6,853 nt of DNA, taken from positions 1-6,853 of the forward strand of contig JAGTUY010000105.1 in NCBI GenBank assembly GCA_018224455.1. The letters are read 5' to 3'. The position numbers and the translations under genes are program-made. Source of the DNA: Desulfosarcina sp. Its GTDB lineage: Bacteria; Desulfobacterota; Desulfobacteria; Desulfobacterales; Desulfosarcinaceae. Below are positions 1-5,657 of the stretch, one piece after another. The stretch's first letter is position 1; the number at the start of each line of letters is the position of its first letter. A model generated the notes under the pieces. The model ran no database searches, was not told the DNA's origin, and saw only the letters and a program-made list of their open reading frames with translations.

Positions 1-457
1 GATCGTTGGATGCCGCCTTCATCTGCGACTCGAGAATCAACAGGTCCTTGGTCCGCGCACCGATGATACAGGTGACATCGTTGCCGATCTGCTTCAGGGC
101 GCGGGTGATGGGATGCAGTACGGCCACACCGGTACCGCCGCCCACGCACACCACCTTGCCCAGTTTTTCCAAATGGGTGGGCTTGCCCAGCGGACCGATG
201 ACATCCTGGAAGGTATCGCCGACCTTGAGCATCTTGAACAGGGCTGTCGATTTTCCCACGACCATGTAAATGATCGTGAGGGTGCCTTTGTCCGGATCCG
301 TGTCAGCCATGGTCAAGGGGATCCGCTCCCCGTCCTCATTGGCCTTCAGGATCACGAATTGTCCGGGCTTTGCTTTCCGTGCAATCAATGGGGCCTCGAT
401 CTCATTTAAAATAACGGTCCCTTCGGCCATCTCCTCCCGTTTTAGGATCTTGAACAT
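1..457 (-). CDS. NfnA/SudB-like FAD/NAD-binding electron-transfer subunit (N-terminal half, truncated by window edge)
   Basis: This is the N-terminal 152 residues of a ferredoxin-NADP reductase-like flavoprotein, the family of NfnA (NADH-dependent reduced ferredoxin:NADP oxidoreductase subunit A), sulfide dehydrogenase SudB and dihydroorotate dehydrogenase subunit PyrK. Seen: a KPGQF segment (residues 30-34) and RIPLT (45-49) at the places where this family binds FAD, a VGKSTALF stretch (67-74), an IGPLGKPT turn (87-94), and a glycine-rich nucleotide-binding loop GGGTG (106-110) opening the NAD(P) domain. The fragment ends in the GARTKDLLILE region (133-143). The C-terminal part, which in the family carries a cysteine-ligated [2Fe-2S] cluster, lies outside the window. 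The ATG start is supported by GGAGG seven bases upstream (complement of 464-468). Family members usually pair with a glutamate-synthase-like large subunit (NfnB/SudA) encoded just downstream, which would be off the left edge. Without that partner NfnA, SudB and PyrK cannot be told apart; NfnA/SudB is favoured from the overall wording of the motifs. Confidence 0.9.
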   Translation of the reverse strand, partial: MFKILKREEMAEGTVILNEIEAPLIARKAKPGQFVILKANEDGERIPLTMADTDPDKGTLTIIYMVVGKSTALFKMLKVGDTFQDVIGPLGKPTHLEKLGKVVCVGGGTGVAVLHPITRALKQIGNDVTCIIGARTKDLLILESQMKAASND

Positions 458-537
458 GTGCGTCCTCCAAATTTTTCGTTGTCGTCGCGGTCGTCTTGCC
501 GCAAAACATATCCTTTAATAATCGGCTGAACTTGGCT

Positions 538-565
538 AATATACATCGCCTAGTTTTGAAATCAA
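538..565 (-). promoter_or_regulatory. Predicted sigma70-like promoter for the NfnA-like gene
   Basis: Read on the minus strand, TTGATT (565-560, 4 of 6 matches to the -35 consensus) is followed after 16 bases by TATATT (543-538, 5 of 6 matches to the -10). Transcription would begin near 531 and leave an untranslated leader of about 74 nt before the ATG at 457. The -35 element lies in an inverted repeat (553-574), which could be an operator. The assignment rests on consensus matching only. Confidence 0.4.
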
Positions 566-574
566 GCTCAAAAC
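553..574. repeat. 7-bp inverted repeat over the -35 region of the NfnA-like gene promoter
   Basis: GTTTTGA (553-559) and TCAAAAC (568-574) are perfect reverse complements separated by 8 bases. The dyad encloses the predicted -35 hexamer (560-565). A position of this kind fits a repressor or activator site, but a 7-bp AT-rich dyad can arise by chance. Confidence 0.35.
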
Positions 575-601
575 AAGAAGCTGATCAAGATTAGTCTGAT
601 G

Positions 602-630
602 TTTATATAACTATTCATATATATTATAAA
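602..630 (+). promoter_or_regulatory. Weak AT-rich promoter candidate for the tatD-family gene
   Basis: TTTATA (602-607, 4 of 6 to -35) and TATAAA (625-630, 5 of 6 to -10) are 17 bases apart. A start site near 637 would leave a leader of only about 16 nt before the ATG at 653. The tract from about 600 to 652 is very AT-rich, so several alternative -10-like hexamers overlap here and the exact element is uncertain. Confidence 0.25.
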
Positions 631-652
631 TATTGACGAAATCGGATAAATT

Positions 653-1441
653 ATGCATATTTTTGACAGCCACTGCCACCTGGATGATCGATCATTTGAA
701 CCTGATTTTGAGGATGTGCTGCATCGTGCCGCAGCAGCAGATGTCCACCGGATGCTGGTTGTCGGCATCGACAAACGCACCTCGAACCGAGCCGTGATGC
801 TGGCCAACAAACATCCGGGCATTTTTGCATCGGTGGGGATCCATCCCCACGACGCCCAGTCCTGCACGCAAGAGACCCTGACCCATCTCACCGCCCTGGC
901 TTCCGACCCGAACGTGGTGGCCTGGGGGGAAACCGGCCTGGATTTCAACCGCATGTATTCCCCCCGAAAGGACCAGGAAAGGTGGCTGATTCGTCAGCTG
1001 GAGATAGCCGAGACACTCGATCTGCCGTTGATTTTCCACGAACGGGACAGCCAGGGGCGTTTGCTGGAGATCCTCGAGGCCACCGCCAGCACCTGTCGAT
1101 CCGCGGTGGTCCACTGTTTCAGCGGGACGGTGGCGGAGCTGGATCGGTACCTGGAGATGGGGTTTTATATCGGGATCACGGGAATCGTCACTGTCAGCAA
1201 ACGGGGAAAGCCCCTGAGGCAAATGATTCCGTCCATTCCGGCGGATCGACTTTTGATCGAGACCGATGCACCCTATTTAACGCCCACCCCCCAACGCAAC
1301 ACGCAACGGCGCAACGAACCGGCATTCGTTCGTGAGGTGTTGTTGAAGGTGGCCGAGGTTCGCAAGGAAGATCCGGCAGCGCTGGCGGAACAAATCTGGG
1401 ACAACACCTGCCGGCTATTTCGCATCGATCCGTCATTGTGA
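653..1441 (+). CDS. TatD-family metal-dependent hydrolase (putative DNase)
   Basis: A complete 262-residue member of the TatD family (amidohydrolase superfamily, TIM barrel), the usual length. These cytoplasmic proteins are metal-dependent hydrolases, and several act as 3'-5' exonucleases on DNA. Expected metal ligands are visible in order: the HxH pair H7 and H9 in DSHCHLD, E93 in GETGLDF, H129 in FHERDS, H154 in VHCFSGT, and D205 in ETDAPYLTP. The RRNEP motif before the last helices is also present. The ATG start puts DSHCHLD at residues 5-11, as is normal for the family. Shine-Dalgarno support is poor, only GGA at 644-646, so translation may be weak or rely on the AT-rich leader. The gene stands alone: divergent from the flavoprotein gene and convergent with the VWA gene. 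The subfamily (TatD, YcfH, YjjV-like) cannot be fixed from motifs. Despite its name the family is not part of the Tat translocase. Confidence 0.95.
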   Translation: MHIFDSHCHLDDRSFEPDFEDVLHRAAAADVHRMLVVGIDKRTSNRAVMLANKHPGIFASVGIHPHDAQSCTQETLTHLTALASDPNVVAWGETGLDFNRMYSPRKDQERWLIRQLEIAETLDLPLIFHERDSQGRLLEILEATASTCRSAVVHCFSGTVAELDRYLEMGFYIGITGIVTVSKRGKPLRQMIPSIPADRLLIETDAPYLTPTPQRNTQRRNEPAFVREVLLKVAEVRKEDPAALAEQIWDNTCRLFRIDPSL

Positions 1442-1510
1442 GTGTTCACCGGTTCAGCGTTCACCGTTCTGGGTTTGTTTTCATTGAACCTTGAACCGTT
1501 GAACGGTCAC
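1438..1510. terminator. Long symmetric hairpin between convergent genes, possible bidirectional terminator
   Basis: Three GTTCA units (starting 1444, 1452, 1459) are mirrored by three TGAAC units (starting 1485, 1492, 1500), all exactly symmetric about position 1474. Folding gives about 21 Watson-Crick pairs plus 2 G-U pairs over a 26-position stem with three mismatches, and a 21-nt loop (1464-1484). The stem includes the tatD stop codon and ends 2 nt from the stop of the VWA gene. Neither strand has a U-tract after the stem, so it is not a textbook intrinsic terminator. It may stop or stabilise both convergent transcripts, or be a dispersed intergenic palindrome. Confidence 0.5.
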
Positions 1511-1512
1511 TA

Positions 1513-2703
1513 TTATGCGGCCATAAGGTGCTGAACGGCCTTCTCCAGACCATCGAGGGACAGTTCGAACATGGGAAAAATCTGGCGGATCATCATAATG
1601 GTGCGGGTATAGTTCCACATGGCGGCGGATACCGGGTTGAGCCAGACACTGTGGGGGAAGGTATGCACGAGCATGCGCAGGCACTCGATGCTCGGCTGTC
1701 CGCTGCGGCCCTGAACATAAATGGATCCATCCCGGGACATCAATTCGTAGGGTGCCATGCTGGCGTCGCCCACCACGATGAGCCGGGTTTCCGGATCCAT
1801 GCGGGACAGTTCGGCCATCCGGACGGGTTTGCGGTAGCGGGCCGCATCCAGCCAGACGGTGTCGTAGATGGTGTTGTGGAAGAAGAAGGTCTTGACCTCC
1901 TTGAACTGGGCGCGGGCGTAGTCGAATAGCGTCTGCACCACGGACACATAAGGGTCCATGGACCACCCGCCGTTGTCGATAGCCAGGATCACCTTGAGCC
2001 GGTCCTTCATGCGGCGATCGAAAGCGATCTCGATCTCTCCGCCGTTTTTCATGGTGCGGTAAATGCTCTCATGGATGTTCAACTGATCCCGGGGGCCGGC
2101 GGGTAGCAGGTTACGCAGTCGCTTGAGCGCTTCGCCCACCATGGCCTGGGTCAGAGGACCGGACAGGGAATAGTCCTTGTAGCGACGTTCCAGGGCCACC
2201 TTGACGGCAGACTTATTGCGTGACACCCCCCCCACACGCATGCCCCCAGGGTGAATGCCGGAGTGCCCCACCGGCGAGGTGCCGCCGGTGCCGATCCACT
2301 TGCTGCCCCCGTCGTGGCGTCCATCCTGGTCCTTTAGGCGTTCTTTGAAGTACGCAATCAGTTCTTCCGGGGTCATGCGGTTGAGCTGGTCTTCATCCAT
2401 GCCCAGGGCATCGGCCATGGCTTTGGGATCCTTGAGCCACTGCTCCAGCAGGGCCCGGGCCATTTCGTCTATCGCCAACCCTTCCACGTCGGGCAGTTCG
2501 CTCCCCTGAAAATGGTGGGCGAACACCTGGTCGAAAATGTCGAAGTAACGCTCGCTTTTGACCAGAATGGTCCGTGAAGCAGTATAGAACTGGTCCAGTG
2601 AGGAAATGAGGCGATTGGCAAGGGCCCGGTGCAGGGTTAAAAATGCCGTGGGACTGACCGGCACCCCCATCTCTTTCAGCTTGTAAAAAAAGGACAAAAA
2701 CAT
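1513..2703 (-). CDS. CoxE-like von Willebrand factor A domain protein, partner of the MoxR ATPase
   Basis: A 396-residue cytoplasmic protein with no signal peptide or membrane segment. The N-terminal part (about 1-130) is helical and resembles the front end of CoxE-like/COG3825-type VWA proteins (KLKEMGVPVSP near residue 8). A glycine-rich linker follows (about 131-160). The VWA fold starts near residue 235 with a metal-ion-dependent adhesion site at D243-x-G-G-W-S248-M-D, then FFFHNTIYD (273-281) and GDASMAPYE (312-320), which should supply a further metal-coordinating Asp. The serine sits one residue later than in the usual DxGxS spacing because of W247. Such proteins work with MoxR AAA+ ATPases in maturing or activating client enzymes, for example CoxD/CoxE in CO dehydrogenase. 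Here the MoxR gene stops 2 nt before this ATG (TGA-TT-ATG) and no strong Shine-Dalgarno is seen, so translational coupling is likely. The client is unknown. Confidence 0.88.
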   Translation of the reverse strand: MFLSFFYKLKEMGVPVSPTAFLTLHRALANRLISSLDQFYTASRTILVKSERYFDIFDQVFAHHFQGSELPDVEGLAIDEMARALLEQWLKDPKAMADALGMDEDQLNRMTPEELIAYFKERLKDQDGRHDGGSKWIGTGGTSPVGHSGIHPGGMRVGGVSRNKSAVKVALERRYKDYSLSGPLTQAMVGEALKRLRNLLPAGPRDQLNIHESIYRTMKNGGEIEIAFDRRMKDRLKVILAIDNGGWSMDPYVSVVQTLFDYARAQFKEVKTFFFHNTIYDTVWLDAARYRKPVRMAELSRMDPETRLIVVGDASMAPYELMSRDGSIYVQGRSGQPSIECLRMLVHTFPHSVWLNPVSAAMWNYTRTIMMIRQIFPMFELSLDGLEKAVQHLMAA

Positions 2704-2705
2704 AA

Positions 2706-3560
2706 TCAGAACATCTTCCGACGGTTGACAAAGGCGCTGGCCCGCTCGTAATCCCCGCTTTTTTTGAACAACACGCCGAGAAAAGGAACATCGCCCTTGG
2801 TCAGTCGTTTGGGCTTGAAATCGGGATCGGCGTTCAGCGCGCGAATCCAGTTAATCAGCTCCCGGGTGGCCGGTCGTTTTTCCACAGCTTCCAGCTCCCG
2901 CATGTGGTAGAAGGCGGCGATGGCATTGTCCACCAGATCATCATGGATGTCGGGAAAATGCACACCGATTATCTTGCGCATCATCTTTGGGTCCGGAAAG
3001 GCGATGTGGTGGAAGTTGCAGCGGCCCAGAAAGGGATCGGAGAGGTCCTTTTTGGCATTGGAGGTGATGATGATCACCGGCCGGTGTCGCGCTGACATGG
3101 TTTTGTCGATCTCGATGATGTCAAATTCCATCTGATCCAGCACATCCAGCATGTCGTCCTGAAAGTCGGTGTCCGCCTTATCGATTTCGTCGATGAGCAG
3201 CACCGTCCGTTGGTCGGCCGTGAACGCCTGACCGATTTTACCCATCTTGATATACGCTTCGATGCTGCTCACATCCCGACGGCTGTCGCCGAATCGGCTG
3301 TCGTTGAGCCGCGTGAGTGTGTCATACTGGTACAATGCCTCCACCAACTTCATGCTGGATTTGACGTTGAGCACAATCAGCGGCATATTGAGACTCTCGG
3401 CAATGGCGTGGGCCAGCATGGTTTTGCCTGTGCCGGGCTCGCCCTTGAGCAGCAGGGGCATTTCCAGGGACATGGAGATATTGACGATCTGGGCCAGTTC
3501 TTCATCCAGTACGTATCGGGTCGCCCCGGCAAAGGACGCATCTGATGGTTGTACGGTCAT
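2706..3560 (-). CDS. MoxR-type AAA+ ATPase
   Basis: A 284-residue AAA+ ATPase of the MoxR group (CoxD-like), cytoplasmic, expected to form hexamers and drive client remodelling or metal insertion together with a VWA partner. Seen: Walker A GEPGTGKT (40-47), Walker B VLLIDE (120-125), a sensor 1 asparagine in TSNAKKD (N168), an arginine-finger candidate in FLGRC (R180), and a sensor 2-like arginine in ATREL (R233). The length is close to the family norm. The reading frame also has a TTG five codons upstream (3575-3573), but the ATG at 3560 is preferred because GAGAGG lies 5 nt before it, and the TTG would overlap this ribosome site. It is the middle gene of a three-gene cluster: 32 nt after the MetE-like gene and 2 nt before the VWA gene. 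Confidence 0.92.
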   Translation of the reverse strand: MTVQPSDASFAGATRYVLDEELAQIVNISMSLEMPLLLKGEPGTGKTMLAHAIAESLNMPLIVLNVKSSMKLVEALYQYDTLTRLNDSRFGDSRRDVSSIEAYIKMGKIGQAFTADQRTVLLIDEIDKADTDFQDDMLDVLDQMEFDIIEIDKTMSARHRPVIIITSNAKKDLSDPFLGRCNFHHIAFPDPKMMRKIIGVHFPDIHDDLVDNAIAAFYHMRELEAVEKRPATRELINWIRALNADPDFKPKRLTKGDVPFLGVLFKKSGDYERASAFVNRRKMF

Positions 3561-3592
3561 GAACACCTCTCTCAATGAATATGGGAAATCAA

Positions 3593-4663
3593 TTAAACCG
3601 TTTCACGAATCCTCGAAGACAAATCCCGGGTCAACGCCAGTACCCGATTGGCCAGGTCCAGACTCAGGGAGCCGAGACCGCAGCTGGGGGTGATGAAGGA
3701 CTGGGCACGCAGGTCAGCCGGAGCGATGCCCAGCGATTCGATTTGACGGAATCGCTCCATCATCGCGGCATGCAGGGAGTCGACGGTCTCGTGTTCAATC
3801 ACCTCGGGTTTCAATGTGGGAACGATGCCCCAGGCGAGAAATCGTCCGCCTGCCAGAAAGTCCCGAACCTGGGAGCCGTAGAGAACAAATCGGTCGAAAT
3901 AGGCGTAGGCGTCAAAGTTGACGATGTCCGCACCGGATTCCAGCACCAGGGACCAGTCCGTATTGGCGCACACGTGGATACCGGCCAGTCCGCCGTCGGC
4001 GTGGATGGCGGCAACCACCTCCTGAAGGCAGCCGAGGATCGCTTCTTTGGAAATGCTGATCAGTTCGGACGAACCGAAACCGGCCAGGGCCGGCTCATCG
4101 ATAAAGATGATCACCGGGCATCCAGGCCCGGAGAGGGTGCGGATCTGCCAGCGGGCGTTGAGGGCCAGATGGTCGACCGCCGCCTCGCGCAGGGTTTCAT
4201 TGTAGAAAATCGCCCGGCCGTCCTGGTCCTTTACGCCGGTGCAGAAGGTAACCGGGCCGGTCACCTGCCCTTTGACCGCCACGGGTTGCGTCTCCATCCG
4301 GCCCAGTGTATCCAAAAGGGCCGCCACGCCCTTGCCGGTGGTTTCAGTCAGCGCAAAACGGGAAGCGGGCAGCCGCTCCGGATTCTCATGGACTGCCATG
4401 TAATCCTCGAAAAATAATAGCAGGTCGTCGTCGAAGGATTCGGCGGCGGTGTCGATGAAGGTTTTGCCGCCCTGGCTGACCACACCCGGCATTCCCGGCA
4501 GAAATTGCAGCACCATGCCCTCTTCCGGGAAAACCGGCAGCTGCACCCAAAGCGGAATAGCAGGCGTGTAATCCATGATCAGGCGGGAGGCCGCCAGGTG
4601 GTCGTTCATGGGGAAACTGCCAATCAGCAGTGGCAGGCAGTCGGGTGTGAATGTCTGGAGCAT
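3593..4663 (-). CDS. MetE C-terminal-domain-like (UROD/MetE superfamily) protein, possible methyltransferase
   Basis: A 356-residue TIM-barrel protein resembling only the catalytic C-terminal domain of cobalamin-independent methionine synthase. Family features seen: IGSFP near the start (14-18), KGQVTGP (131-137), a DEPAL segment (189-193), the zinc-ligand pair HVC (H230, C232) and a late PSCGLGS loop (C328). In MetE the zinc ligands are His, Cys, Glu and Cys; here the position corresponding to the Glu appears to be Asp (D251 in NFDAY), or the ligand is different. The substrate is not evident: single-domain MetE homologues include folate-independent methionine synthases that take methyl groups from corrinoid proteins, but this one also resembles uncharacterised uroporphyrinogen decarboxylase-like proteins. 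The ATG start has AAGGA 8 nt upstream. It is the first gene of the cluster with the MoxR ATPase and VWA protein, 32 nt before the former. Confident in superfamily, not in reaction. Confidence 0.8.
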   Translation of the reverse strand: MLQTFTPDCLPLLIGSFPMNDHLAASRLIMDYTPAIPLWVQLPVFPEEGMVLQFLPGMPGVVSQGGKTFIDTAAESFDDDLLLFFEDYMAVHENPERLPASRFALTETTGKGVAALLDTLGRMETQPVAVKGQVTGPVTFCTGVKDQDGRAIFYNETLREAAVDHLALNARWQIRTLSGPGCPVIIFIDEPALAGFGSSELISISKEAILGCLQEVVAAIHADGGLAGIHVCANTDWSLVLESGADIVNFDAYAYFDRFVLYGSQVRDFLAGGRFLAWGIVPTLKPEVIEHETVDSLHAAMMERFRQIESLGIAPADLRAQSFITPSCGLGSLSLDLANRVLALTRDLSSRIRETV

Positions 4664-4698
4664 CGGTGGTTCCTTTCAGTGACTTAGGGATAGGCCGC

Positions 4699-4727
4699 TT
4701 TTTACCATGGCCTCGGCGGTTTAACAA
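4699..4727 (-). promoter_or_regulatory. Weak promoter candidate for the MetE-like/MoxR/VWA cluster
   Basis: On the minus strand TTGTTA (4727-4722) and TAAAAA (4704-4699) each match 4 of 6 consensus bases and are 17 bases apart. Transcription would start near 4692, about 29 nt before the start codon. Consensus quality is modest, and a different sigma factor or a start further upstream is possible. Confidence 0.25.
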
Positions 4728-4785
4728 GGATGTGGTGATTATTCCCGTTGGGATCCGCAACCGGCGCCTTTTCACACGGGTCGGA

Positions 4786-4805
4786 TTGACACCCATGGGA
4801 CACAA
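4786..4805. promoter_or_regulatory. Imperfect 20-bp palindrome over the -35 and spacer, operator candidate
   Basis: The sequence reads TTG-ACA-CCCATGGG-ACA-CAA: a perfect 8-bp core palindrome (4792-4799) flanked at equal distance by TTG and CAA. Fourteen of 20 positions obey the dyad. It covers the -35 hexamer and half of the spacer of the rightward promoter, where a repressor would block polymerase. No known regulator is recognised from the half-site. Confidence 0.4.
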
Positions 4806-4814
4806 TGATATTGT
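4802..4814. repeat. 13-bp perfect dyad overlapping the -10 element
   Basis: ACAAT (4802-4806) and ATTGT (4810-4814) are exact reverse complements around a 3-base centre. The dyad covers the extended -10 of the rightward promoter and overlaps the right arm of the neighbouring larger palindrome. It could be a second operator or simply part of the -10 sequence. Confidence 0.3.
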
Positions 4815-4858
4815 CTGGCCTTACATCAAACACTTTATGTGGTTACGGCGGACAAGCC

Positions 4859-5257
4859 ATGGGAAACATCATCTCCCTTGACGAAAAACTTAAATGCAGC
4901 CAAAAAGAACAAGACGCCATCATCCGAAAAAGAAAGCTGTTGGCCGTCAGGAAAATTTTCCGCTGCACGCACTGCGTTGCCAAATGCGAAAAGTGCGGTG
5001 TCCAGATTACGACGGGAAACAATCCGGTAGTGCCGGAATACAGGGTCCCCTATAATTTTTGCGACAGCTGTTCAGAAGAGTACGTTGCGTATATCGAAAC
5101 ACTCAAAGGCAAGAAAAACGAGGCCTTTTATTGGCACAACGATGCCTGGATAAAAGTGTGGTCCTCATGGATAGAGCACCAAGGCGCCGTTGACAGCTAT
5201 TTGAAGTCGAAAGAATTTGAGCGACTGCTCGACGAATTGAAGCCGAACCAAACCTGA
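4859..5257 (+). CDS. Conserved hypothetical six-cysteine zinc-ribbon protein
   Basis: A 132-residue, probably cytoplasmic protein of unknown function. A basic N-terminal stretch (RKRKLLAVRK, 23-32) leads into three CxxC pairs: C36/C39, C43/C46 and C68/C71. This pattern suggests a zinc ribbon or a two-zinc cluster. The rest is mostly charged and aromatic, with YWHNDAWIKVW after the last pair, and is predicted helical. No signal peptide or membrane segment is seen. The same frame is open from an ATG at 4805, but that lies upstream of the predicted transcription start; the ATG at 4859 gives a natural MGNIISLDEKL start, with only a partial GGCGGA ribosome site upstream. I recall similar proteins in sulfate-reducing Deltaproteobacteria, from memory only. 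tatA follows after 79 nt with no terminator between, so both are probably on one transcript. Confidence 0.75.
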   Translation: MGNIISLDEKLKCSQKEQDAIIRKRKLLAVRKIFRCTHCVAKCEKCGVQITTGNNPVVPEYRVPYNFCDSCSEEYVAYIETLKGKKNEAFYWHNDAWIKVWSSWIEHQGAVDSYLKSKEFERLLDELKPNQT

Positions 5258-5336
5258 GTGGGTAGAGCCCCCCAGCGCAACGGCAGGCCGGACCGGGAAT
5301 ATTACGTTTGAATGCGGTTTACCACAGGAGGAACCT

Positions 5337-5519
5337 ATGTTTGGAATCGGAATGCCGGAATTAATCATTATCCTGGTCATCATTCTTATCATTTTCGGAG
5401 TGGGCAAACTGCCGGAAATCGGAGGCGGCATGGGAAAGGCCATCCGCAATTTTAAAAACGCCTCCAAGGAAGCGGAAACCGAGACGCCGGAAAAGCTGGA
5501 GGAGGATAAGAAAGCGTAG
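5337..5519 (+). CDS. tatA: Twin-arginine translocase subunit TatA/TatE family
   Basis: A 60-residue TatA/E-family protein, which forms the pore-like assembly of the Tat system that exports folded proteins across the inner membrane. Seen: a short N-terminal periplasmic segment with the conserved polar residue E8, one hydrophobic transmembrane helix (about 9-21), the hinge FGVGKLPEIG (20-29), an amphipathic helix GMGKAIRNFKNA (31-42), and an acidic/lysine tail. It is short even for the family (E. coli TatE is 67 residues, TatA 89). Start choice is firm: AGGAGG (5326-5331) sits 5 nt before the ATG. No tatB or tatC is adjacent; the gene follows the zinc-ribbon gene and is closed by a strong terminator, so it is an orphan tatA locus with tatC expected elsewhere. 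Confidence 0.95.
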   Translation: MFGIGMPELIIILVIILIIFGVGKLPEIGGGMGKAIRNFKNASKEAETETPEKLEEDKKA

Positions 5520-5552
5520 CCGTTGATTGCTGAAAGGACGGGTATGCCATTC

Positions 5553-5599
5553 AAGCCGTTCCTGCGGGTGGCCAATCACCTTGCAGGATCGGCTTTTTT
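5553..5599 (+). terminator. Rho-independent terminator after tatA
   Basis: A long stem pairs AAGCCG (5553-5558) with CGGCTT (5590-5595), CCTGC (5561-5565) with GCAGG (5583-5587), and GGTG (5567-5570) with CACC (5577-5580), closed by a 6-nt loop. A run of six T follows the GC-rich part (5594-5599). This is a classical intrinsic terminator for the rightward transcript. Read leftward it lacks a U-run, so it does not clearly serve recQ. Confidence 0.88.
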
Positions 5600-5657
5600 A
5601 TGTAACCGCGGAAGGAAGGTGGAATTGAGTATAAGACGGTACACCCAATAGCGTGTT

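Larger units (their letters stand above)
4786..4814 (+). promoter_or_regulatory. Sigma70-like promoter for the zinc-ribbon/tatA transcript
   Basis: A perfect -35 TTGACA (4786-4791), a 17-base spacer and TATTGT (4809-4814, 4 of 6) preceded by an extended -10 TG at 4806-4807 make this the best promoter in the window. Transcription would start near 4821. That lies downstream of the ATG at 4805, which argues against that codon as the start of the next gene and in favour of the ATG at 4859. Two inverted repeats overlap the elements. Confidence 0.55.

Noticed and set aside
692..1222. A 176-codon open frame on the minus strand inside tatD.
   Set aside because: It is antisense to a complete TatD protein with all metal ligands intact, and it has no motif or ribosome site of its own.
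3561..3575. TTG start five codons upstream of the MoxR ATG.
   Set aside because: These codons form the ribosome-binding site (GAGAGG) for the ATG at 3560; a TTG start there is unnecessary.
3575..4417. A 280-codon open frame on the plus strand opposite the MetE-like gene.
   Set aside because: It lies fully antisense to a gene with clear family motifs, its translation shows no recognisable domain, and it is rich in residues typical of antisense reading of GC-rich codons.
4805..4858. Upstream ATG at 4805 as the start of the zinc-ribbon gene.
   Set aside because: It falls within or before the predicted -10 element, has no ribosome site, and the added 18 residues look like translated spacer. The ATG at 4859 is preferred.
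5258..5336. Possible terminator between the zinc-ribbon gene and tatA.
   Set aside because: The 79-nt spacer has no convincing hairpin followed by a T-run, so read-through into tatA is more likely.
653..5519. A Tat-system locus, because both a TatD-family gene and tatA are present.
   Set aside because: They are almost 4 kb apart in separate transcription units, and TatD-family proteins are nucleases unrelated to Tat transport.
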